Origin: Kiritimatiellia bacterium
GTDB lineage: Bacteria; Verrucomicrobiota; Kiritimatiellia; RFP12; UBA1067
Assembly (NCBI GenBank): GCA_017459225.1
Contig: JAFUDL010000094.1
Coordinates: 1-6,213 of the forward strand
Direction of reading: 5' to 3'
DNA: 6,213 nt
In this document: positions 1 to 4,484 of the stretch, in pieces
How positions within the stretch are numbered: the stretch's first letter is position 1
How the letters are laid out: every line of letters starts with the position of its first letter
Translations under genes and position numbers: made by a program
The notes under the pieces: model-generated
What the model was told of the DNA's origin: nothing
Database searches by the model: none
The model's input: only the letters and a program-made list of their open reading frames with translations

Positions 1-865
1 CGGCGCGGATTCTCCAGCGTCTGCGCGCGGGACCTTTGCGCACCGTCTCGGCGACCGGCAGCAGCCTGCCGCCCACGAGGCGCCGCGACTGATCCACCGC
101 GCATAGGCGCGCCATCGCCTTTGACCAGGGGTAGTCGTATTCTTCGAGGAGCGCGAAGTCCTTCGCCGGCGACTCGTGGTTGAACCAGAATCCCGCGATC
201 AGCCGGTACATCAGAACGCCGAGCGCCCAGGCGTCGGCCTCAACGCTCGCAGGCCCGCCGCCCATAAGCCGCTCGGGGGAGAGGTAGCACATCGAGCCAA
301 GGAGCCGCGCCTTCTGCCAGTCGTCGAGATTGTCGGCGAACACCCGGCTCCGCAGCTCGTCGCCGAACACGCCCGCGATGCCGAAGTCGGTGATCACCAC
401 GCGCCCGTCGGGACCCACCATCATGTTCTCGAGCTTCACGTCGCCATGCGCCACACCCTGAGAGTGGATGTAGTCGAGGCCCTCGCAGATGTCGGCGAAC
501 CACGCCGCGGCCTGCTCCTCGTCAACGCCCTCCCTGCGCATGTCCTCTAGCGACTTCGGCGTGCCGTCGGGCGAGAGCACGAGGTCCATCGCGAGGTAGA
601 GGGCGCCTGTGGATTCGTCCTCCGCGAGCTCGTGCACCGCCACCACCCTGGGATGGCACATGTTCGCGAGGGTGCGTCCCTCCGCGAGGAAGCGTGCCTT
701 CAGCTCGTCCGCGTGGCGCGCGTCGGGCGAGAACACCTTTAGCGCGCGCCTCACGCCAAGCTTCACGTGCTCCGCCTCGTACACGCGCCCCATTCCGCCC
801 CTGCCCAGCGGACGCGTCACGCGGTATCCGCCCAGCATGTCGCCCTCGCTCAATTCGCCGTTCAT
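1..865 (-). CDS. Hanks-type serine/threonine protein kinase, C-terminus cut by the window edge
   Basis: Translating the minus strand from the ATG at 865 gives 288 uninterrupted codons that run off the left edge. The eukaryotic-like kinase landmarks appear in order: glycine loop GRGGMGRVYEAEH (residues 21-33), ATP-binding lysine in ALKVF (K43), helix-C glutamate (E62), catalytic loop HGDVKLEN (140-147), metal-binding DFG (160-162), and the P+1 APE equivalent SPE (196-198), followed by a DAWALGVLMYRL helix-F segment. Such kinases phosphorylate Ser/Thr on cytoplasmic partners; the target here is unknown. The catalytic loop reads HGD, not HRD, but the catalytic Asp142, Lys144 and Asn147 are kept, so activity is plausible. 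The start is supported by AGGAG 8 bases upstream. The gene begins 16 bases after the sigma-factor stop, so the two are probably co-transcribed and the kinase may modulate that sigma factor. Whether a membrane segment or sensor domain follows the kinase domain cannot be seen. Confidence 0.95.
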   Translation of the reverse strand, partial: MNGELSEGDMLGGYRVTRPLGRGGMGRVYEAEHVKLGVRRALKVFSPDARHADELKARFLAEGRTLANMCHPRVVAVHELAEDESTGALYLAMDLVLSPDGTPKSLEDMRREGVDEEQAAAWFADICEGLDYIHSQGVAHGDVKLENMMVGPDGRVVITDFGIAGVFGDELRSRVFADNLDDWQKARLLGSMCYLSPERLMGGGPASVEADAWALGVLMYRLIAGFWFNHESPAKDFALLEEYDYPWSKAMARLCAVDQSRRLVGGRLLPVAETVRKGPARRRWRIRA

Positions 866-873
866 GCGTAGAT

Positions 874-878
874 CTCCT
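874..878 (-). promoter_or_regulatory. Shine-Dalgarno site of the kinase gene
   Basis: The minus strand reads AGGAG here, 8 bases before the kinase ATG at 865, within the 16-base gap after the sigma-factor stop. It fixes the kinase start and implies translation independent of, but adjacent to, the sigma gene. Confidence 0.7.
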
Positions 879-881
879 GCC

Positions 882-1493
882 TCATTCTTCATACATCGTC
901 TCCACCTTCCTGATGCGCGCGTCGATGCGGCACTTCGCCTGCAGCACGTAGCCGCGCCGCACCCCGAGCTCGCGGGCCACCTCGCCCGCTGGCCTTCCGT
1001 TCACGGCGTACTCCACGTACGCGCGGCGCATCAACGGCGGCAGGGCCGTCTCGTCGAGCACATGCCGCCGGGCGGCATCGCCTGCGGCGGCGCGCCATTG
1101 GGCGTCAAACTCCGCGGCGGCGTCCGGACGAAACACCGGCAGCTTCTCGATGTCCATCTCAAATCTCTGGCCGAGCGAGCGGGACCTCTCGTGGCGGCGC
1201 CAGTGCGCGACCTCCCTTCTTATGAGCTTCTTGAGTTCTGATCTGAACTTGGCTCCGGGCCGTCTCTCGTACTTGCCGCGCCTGATGGCGTTCACGAGCC
1301 TCGTCAGCGCGCACTGGGCCACGTCCTCCGCGTCCGTCTCGCCGACGAACCGTTCCGCGTAGCTCGCCATCGCGGGGAAGTAGAGGTCGAAGAAGCGCTG
1401 CCAGTGTGGTCCGCTCACCGACTCCTCGACGTTCGCCATTCCCAGCAGCATCGTTATCTGCGTGGTCACGAATGGTATTCCCCATCGTCCCAT
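882..1493 (-). CDS. ECF-type RNA polymerase sigma factor (sigma-70 family)
   Basis: This is a 203-residue protein, a normal size for an ECF sigma factor with only regions 2 and 4. Region 2 spans about residues 30-105: a W-x-x-F-F-x-x-Y start (31-38), the acidic DAEDVAQ helix (54-60) that contacts core polymerase, and a basic RRGKYERR to REVAHWRRH stretch for -10 recognition. Region 4, about 140-200, ends with a helix-turn-helix (AGEVARELGVRRGYVLQAK) for -35 binding. It would direct RNA polymerase to a specific promoter set. The N-terminal wording (VTTQITMLL then W..F..LY) resembles ECF sigma factors of Planctomycetes and Verrucomicrobia. The ATG at 1493 is preferred because AAAGGAG lies 7 bases upstream. 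The TTG at 1496 overlaps it and the internal ATG at 1439 lacks a good site. No anti-sigma gene is visible; the kinase 16 bases downstream is the likely regulator (inference from context). Confidence 0.9.
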   Translation of the reverse strand: MGRWGIPFVTTQITMLLGMANVEESVSGPHWQRFFDLYFPAMASYAERFVGETDAEDVAQCALTRLVNAIRRGKYERRPGAKFRSELKKLIRREVAHWRRHERSRSLGQRFEMDIEKLPVFRPDAAAEFDAQWRAAAGDAARRHVLDETALPPLMRRAYVEYAVNGRPAGEVARELGVRRGYVLQAKCRIDARIRKVETMYEE

Positions 1494-1496
1494 CAA

Positions 1497-2132
1497 TCAT
1501 CTCCTTTGTCTTCCGCCGCCATTGAACAGCCTAGGAATCTTGGAATCGCCCACTCTGCATCCATGCGCCATTGTGGCCGCTTCGCCGACAGTGCCCAGTG
1601 AGGAACATTCCCCTCGCGACTCCCTGATTGAGGCTGTTGACCAGATGCGCGGACGAGACAAGCGAATTGAAGTCACTCTGCTCATCAACGGTTCCTCCAT
1701 TCCTTCTTCTGACTTTGTCATCACAACGACAAGACAGTCCTGACATATCCGCAAACATCCAGCCAGACTTTCATCGATTATCCCACTCACGTATGTGTCA
1801 GCACCAGGACGCAGAAGAACATAGTCCTTATCGTCGTGTGCAAAGCAACAAAACGTTTGTTTGCGCGCAAATCCTTTTTTACATTCGGACTCTGGCTGTT
1901 CATATACCGTCAAGGATGCGAAACACCTAGAGACATACACGTTGCCGCAAGACGTATTTGTCGCCCTAAGCCTGAGTACGTTCATTCCGAAAACACCAAG
2001 GTCTTGCAACGAGGCATCTTGAAGGATTATCTTCTGCCGTTGAATGTTGTTCCAACAAGCGTCTTCTTGCGGTATGGATGCACAACCTTGGAAGAGAAAT
2101 GCCACAAGGCCAAGAAAGATTCTCGTTGTCAT
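1497..2132 (-). CDS. Small cysteine-rich putative lipoprotein, candidate immunity protein of the RHS toxin
   Basis: I do not recognise the family. The ATG at 2132 follows the RHS toxin stop (2134-2136) by one base, so translation is probably coupled; no clear Shine-Dalgarno is seen. The 211-residue product opens with a short lipoprotein-like signal: one Arg, a hydrophobic run (IFLGLVAFLF), then QGC with Cys17 as the candidate lipidated residue. The FQGC lipobox is imperfect. The body carries about ten further cysteines, including a CC pair and C-x3-C-x2-C spacing, suggesting a disulfide-rich periplasmic or envelope protein. Position directly after a polymorphic toxin tip is typical of cognate immunity genes, and a lipoprotein would protect the periplasm; this is inference. 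From about residue 150 the sequence becomes Arg/Gly-rich and less protein-like, ending NGGGRQRR at the sigma-factor ribosome site. The native stop may have been lost so that the frame runs on. G+C is visibly lower than in the sigma and kinase genes (27/60 in 1981-2040). Confidence 0.7.
   Translation of the reverse strand: MTTRIFLGLVAFLFQGCASIPQEDACWNNIQRQKIILQDASLQDLGVFGMNVLRLRATNTSCGNVYVSRCFASLTVYEQPESECKKGFARKQTFCCFAHDDKDYVLLRPGADTYVSGIIDESLAGCLRICQDCLVVVMTKSEEGMEEPLMSRVTSIRLSRPRIWSTASIRESRGECSSLGTVGEAATMAHGCRVGDSKIPRLFNGGGRQRR
1501..1507 (-). promoter_or_regulatory. Shine-Dalgarno site of the sigma factor gene
   Basis: The minus strand reads AAAGGAG here, 7 bases before the ATG at 1493. 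It decides the sigma-factor start. The site lies inside the last codons of the upstream lipoprotein ORF, whose stop is at 1497-1499, so the two reading frames are packed end to end. Confidence 0.75.
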
Positions 2133-2133
2133 C

Positions 2134-3669
2134 CTAGTGGGCACAGGGTACCTCCGCGATTTTACACTGGCCGGCATCATATTCTTCCTGAAATGTAGTG
2201 TCGGTTGAAGAAGGTGCCTTGCCCGTGTGACGTTGCTGATCTTCCTTGGCCTTAACCACGGGCTTCTCCCAACCTTCTGATATAGTCTCATAATAACCGT
2301 TACAACTTATTTCTGAACTAAAGCGCTTTGGCAACCCATACCTAGAGTTTGAGCCTGCGACAGCATCCTTGACAATTTTTACATGCTTCTCCTCATGTTG
2401 ACGGGTCGCTCGCTTGCCAGACTCTAATCGTTTGCAAACAGCAACAAAACATCTCCCCTCCGAATTTGTCAATGTATATCTTCCAAATTCATCAACTATG
2501 ATTGTCGGATTAAATTCTCCTTGCTTCAATGTCCAACACCCGCTACGCATGTCTTTCACACATTTCGGTTCGACAATGACTGTATTTATAGTTCGACCAT
2601 AAGATTCACGCTCTACAACATAATAATAAAGACCAAGCACGTCTATCGAACCACCTCTGTTCAGCAAGAAAGAATACACCCCTCCTGACGATAAATGCCA
2701 CCTGACGGCAATAGGATCCCTGCTTGTCCATCTGCCGTCCAGCGGGTTGTAGTGCCTGTAGTTGTAGTACACGAGGCCAAGCGCGTCGTCGGCGTACTCC
2801 GAGGAGAAGCGGAAGGGATTGTACGTGCGGAAGTCGTAGGCGGTCACGGAGGTGCTGCGCGTCGATGCCGTCAACGCGCCGAACGGCGCGTACTCGTAGT
2901 GCGCGGCGATGCCGCTGCCGCCCGAGAAGAACACGAGCTCCGAGACGTTCTTGTTCCCGTCGTGCGTGACGTGTATCTTGTACTTGCCGGGCTTCTCCAC
3001 CATCAACGGCCTCGTGGCCACCTTCTCAAGTGGATCCCACGTGAAGATCAGCTTCACGTTCCTCGTGGTGGCGTTTAGTCGCTGGATGCAGAGATAGCCG
3101 TCATAGACGAAGCTGAAGTTGCTGTCCGTCACCGCGCCGCCCACCGTCTCGCGCGAGAGGACGCGCCGCCCCATGCGGTCGTACGCCATCACTATGTTCG
3201 TCGTGCCGCACGTCCACGAGACCGGCCTGTTCTCGCCGTTGTAGGAGACCTGCCACACGCCGGTGGAGGTCTTCACGAGCGTCTGGTTTCCGTCGAGGTC
3301 GAAGGTGGGCGTGAACTCCTCACACAGAGACACAGAGGCACAGAGGTTGGAGATGAGCGTGTACTGGTTGAGGAAGTTTGCTGTGTAGGTGCGGTTCGTG
3401 CCGAGGTCGAGCGAGGAAAGCCGGTTGCCGATGTCGTCGTACTGGTAGGCGTACTCCTCTGCGCTCTCCGCGCCTCTGCGGCTCTGCGTTAACAACAGCC
3501 TCCTCGGAGACAGTCCCCGCGTGTTTTCAAGACTTCCGACTTCGGACTTCAGACTTCTAGCGACACGCGCGCCGCGCGGCCGCCGCATGCAGCGCCCGCG
3601 CAGTCCAGCTGACGTCCGACGTCTGAAGTCGGAAGTCCTCGTTTTCTCTGTTGCGCTTCCGCAGATCAT
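2134..3669 (-). CDS. 5'-truncated RHS-family polymorphic toxin with an HExxH C-terminal tip
   Basis: The ORF is 511 residues, far shorter than full RHS proteins, which usually exceed 1000. Residues 1-71 are not RHS: they translate two dispersed repeats (residues 11-47 and 60-72). RHS sequence begins at about residue 73 with YAYQYDDIGNR, continues through YD-type repeats (SYNGENRPV, YDRMGRRV, YEYAPFG), and reaches the diagnostic core end YNYRHYNPLDGRWTSRDPI (302-320) and DVLGL (343-347), where RHS shells end and the toxin is released. The tip (348-511) is variable and contains QHEEKHV, an HExxH motif (425-429) typical of zinc metallopeptidases, with several downstream glutamates (453, 461, 465) as possible third ligands. 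A peptidase role is an inference. Tip DNA is AT-rich (19/60 G+C in 2461-2520) against the core (41/60 in 2821-2880). No signal peptide or secretion N-terminus is present, so this may be a silent or relic toxin cassette. The true start is uncertain: the ATG at 3669 has only a closely spaced AGAGGA. Confidence 0.8.
   Translation of the reverse strand: MICGSATEKTRTSDFRRRTSAGLRGRCMRRPRGARVARSLKSEVGSLENTRGLSPRRLLLTQSRRGAESAEEYAYQYDDIGNRLSSLDLGTNRTYTANFLNQYTLISNLCASVSLCEEFTPTFDLDGNQTLVKTSTGVWQVSYNGENRPVSWTCGTTNIVMAYDRMGRRVLSRETVGGAVTDSNFSFVYDGYLCIQRLNATTRNVKLIFTWDPLEKVATRPLMVEKPGKYKIHVTHDGNKNVSELVFFSGGSGIAAHYEYAPFGALTASTRSTSVTAYDFRTYNPFRFSSEYADDALGLVYYNYRHYNPLDGRWTSRDPIAVRWHLSSGGVYSFLLNRGGSIDVLGLYYYVVERESYGRTINTVIVEPKCVKDMRSGCWTLKQGEFNPTIIVDEFGRYTLTNSEGRCFVAVCKRLESGKRATRQHEEKHVKIVKDAVAGSNSRYGLPKRFSSEISCNGYYETISEGWEKPVVKAKEDQQRHTGKAPSSTDTTFQEEYDAGQCKIAEVPCAH
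3322..3346. repeat. CACAGAGG-type dispersed repeat embedded in the RHS coding sequence (arm 1)
   Basis: The plus strand reads a run of CACAGAG units here (ACACAGAGACACAGAGGCACAGAGG pattern over 25 bases). It encodes NLCASVSLC in the RHS protein (residues 108-116). An inverted relative lies at 3456-3490. Simple CACAGAG/CTCTGTG repeats of this kind are dispersed in many environmental bacterial genomes. Here it keeps the frame open. Confidence 0.6.
3456..3490. repeat. CTCTGCG-type dispersed repeat at the RHS 5' boundary (arm 2, inverted relative of arm 1)
   Basis: The plus strand shows repeated CTCTGCG/CTCTCCG units; on the minus strand these read as GCAGAG units. The first 25 bases of the minus reading align with the repeat at 3322-3346 with about six mismatches, so the two form an inverted pair about 110 bases apart. 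It encodes LTQSRRGAESAEE and sits exactly where recognisable RHS sequence starts. Confidence 0.6.
3531..3637. repeat. Dispersed GACTTC element with terminal inverted repeats, copy 1
   Basis: The 107-bp element has perfect 13-bp inverted ends: GACTTCCGACTTC at 3531-3543 and GAAGTCGGAAGTC at 3625-3637. A second register pairs GACTTCAGAC (3545-3554) with GTCTGAAGTC (3621-3630). The interior is very GC-rich with GCATGC and GCGCGCCGCGC palindromes. Bases 3538-3630 match 4358-4450 at 88 of 93 positions. The element lies inside the N-terminal part of the RHS ORF (residues 11-47). No transposase is present; it resembles a MITE or REP-like non-autonomous element, though the class is not established. 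Confidence 0.8.
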
Positions 3670-3781
3670 ATCCTCTCATGCCTTCCTTTCGTCTTTGCCG
3701 GAACCTCGGCCGCGGCGCGGTTTTGCGCATTGGGCCTAAGGTCCTCTTCAACCCTATAAAAGCCCTCTCGGCGCAGAAAAT

Positions 3782-3825
3782 TCCAAGTGCCCGTTAAAAA
3801 ATTTCAAAAATTTTTCTAACTTGGA
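3782..3825. repeat. AT-rich inverted repeat
   Basis: TCCAAGT (3782-3788) and ACTTGGA (3819-3825) are perfect 7-bp inverted arms around a 30-base AT-rich centre that itself holds A and T tracts (AAAAAATTTCAAAAATTTTT). It lies between the candidate promoter at 3900-3928 and the RHS ORF. It could be a protein-binding site or a weak hairpin; there is no evidence to choose between these. Confidence 0.4.
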
Positions 3826-3899
3826 TTTCACGCGCCCTGCGGGCTTGTTATGGAAGTTACAGGCGATGCGATTTTTCGTCCTTTCCCTTAAACGAGAGA

Positions 3900-3928
3900 A
3901 TTGTAGCATTTTTCAAGAGCTGAGACAA
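3900..3928 (-). promoter_or_regulatory. Candidate sigma-70-type promoter for the RHS module
   Basis: On the minus strand a TTGTCT box (3928-3923, 4 of 6 to TTGACA) is followed after exactly 17 bases by TACAAT (3905-3900, 5 of 6 to TATAAT). It points toward the RHS ORF, whose ATG candidates (3679, 3669) lie about 220 bases downstream. It was found by eye only, and promoter rules for this organism are unknown. Confidence 0.3.
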
Positions 3929-3942
3929 GTCAGAAGAGCGAA

Positions 3943-4030
3943 GTTTGAAGGTTTGAGGGTTTGAATGTTTGAAAGTTTCTAGTTTCTGGTTTCTAGTTTC
4001 TGGTTGCGGGTTTCTGGTTTCTGGTTGCGG
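3943..4030. repeat. G/T-rich tandem simple repeats
   Basis: This block has two parts: four GTTTGAA/GGTTTGA-like units (3943-3975), then GTTTCTAGTTTCTGG units with a 14-base period (TAGTTTCTGGTT at 3980 and 3994) and a 14-bp direct repeat GTTTCTGGTTGCGG at 3996-4009 and 4017-4030. The plus strand is almost free of A in the second half. It is non-coding. Confidence 0.75.
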
Positions 4031-4037
4031 GGTAGAC

Positions 4038-4138
4038 AGGACAAAGGACAGAGGACAGAAGACAAAGGATGATGGCTGAAGCATGCAAAGCGACATGCAG
4101 CCACCATCCTCTGTCCTTTGTCTTCTGTCGTCTGTCCT
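4038..4138. repeat. Large imperfect inverted repeat (hairpin) of GGACAAAGGACAG units
   Basis: Arm 4038-4078 pairs with arm 4098-4138 at 34 of 41 positions, around a 19-base loop containing GCATGC. The left arm begins as a purine-plus-C strand with no T for about 32 bases, built from GGACA(G/A)A units; the right arm is its complement. Within each arm the units are also short direct repeats. It could form a long stem in either transcript and may act as a transcription or mRNA-decay barrier downstream of the lipoprotein gene. Confidence 0.8.
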
Positions 4139-4239
4139 CAGCTCACTCCGCTGGCGCTCGTCATTCAAAGCAAAGTGCCAGCAGCACGAGCAATCAACCG
4201 ACCAGCCGGCCATCCGGCCAACCGCACATCTAGTGCCCA

Positions 4240-4256
4240 GCAGGGATATTCCCTGC
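4240..4256. repeat. Short palindrome, 7-bp stem
   Basis: GCAGGGA, TAT, TCCCTGC forms a perfect 7-bp stem with a 3-base loop. No T tract follows on either strand, so it is not a standard rho-independent terminator. Confidence 0.5.
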
Positions 4257-4279
4257 GCGTTTTCGTGCGGGCGCCCTTC

Positions 4280-4352
4280 TCGGGGAAGCGACACTCCTGT
4301 CGCTTCACAATGACGCGCCAATGCCGAATCGGCAAGAGTGCCGCTTCCCCGA
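4280..4352. repeat. Nested palindromic element (hairpins within an outer stem)
   Basis: The outer arms 4280-4296 and 4336-4352 (TCGGGGAAGCGACACTC and its complement) pair at 16 of 17 positions. Inside, 4285-4306 is a perfect 9-bp hairpin (GAAGCGACA, CTCC loop, TGTCGCTTC), and 4322-4334 is a 6-bp hairpin (TGCCGA A TCGGCA). The right half read backwards is a diverged copy of the left half. The element ends 5 bases before copy 2 of the GACTTC element. Confidence 0.75.
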
Positions 4353-4357
4353 TCCGT

Positions 4358-4457
4358 GACTTCGGACTTCAGACTTCTAGCGAAACGCGCACCACACGGC
4401 CGCCGCATGCAGCGCCCGCGCAGTCCAGCTGACGTCCGACGTCTTAAGTCAGAAATC
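4358..4457. repeat. Dispersed GACTTC element, copy 2 (outer ends degraded)
   Basis: This matches copy 1 at 3538-3630 with five mismatches in 93 bases, in the same orientation, 820 bases away. The outer seven bases of the left inverted end are missing and the right end has diverged (TTAAGTCAGAAATCC). Weaker similarity continues about 20 bases past the right end in both copies (to about 3658 and 4477). It begins 28 bases after the lipoprotein stop. Confidence 0.8.
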
Positions 4458-4484
4458 CTTCTTTCTATTGTGCCTCTTCTCAAA

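Larger units (their letters stand above)
3670..4484. other. Gene-free, repeat- and hairpin-rich interval between lipoprotein and RHS genes
   Basis: No protein gene is convincing in this 815-base stretch. It holds, left to right: a possible short leader (3670-3780), an AT-rich inverted repeat (3782-3825), a candidate promoter (3900-3928), G/T-rich tandem repeats (3943-4030), a large imperfect hairpin (4038-4138), a short palindrome (4240-4256), nested palindromes (4280-4352) and copy 2 of the GACTTC element (4358-4457). The only long frame here (minus, 4549-3857) is low-complexity translation of these repeats. Confidence 0.7.

Noticed and set aside
176..550. Plus-strand ORF rich in His, Ala and Val
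   Set aside because: Antisense to the well-supported kinase domain; arises from high G+C third positions.
1159..1500. Alternative minus-strand frame from the ATG at 1500
   Set aside because: Arg/Gly-rich out-of-frame translation of the sigma gene; the sigma frame shows clear regions 2 and 4.
1462..1743. Plus-strand ORF with a protein-like second half (EEHSPRDSLIEAVDQMRGRD)
   Set aside because: Antisense to the lipoprotein, first half is low quality, no Shine-Dalgarno, and all other genes run on the minus strand.
3557..3679. Short minus-strand ORF starting MRGYDLRKRNRE with a purine-rich upstream site
   Set aside because: Most of its 40 codons lie in the GACTTC element in another frame and overlap the RHS ORF; at best a leader peptide, with no supporting evidence.
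3943..4138. Possible CRISPR array in the repeated block
   Set aside because: The repeats are short, contiguous or inverted and have no unique spacers of regular length.
4240..4256. Rho-independent terminator
   Set aside because: The stem is good but neither strand has a following T tract.
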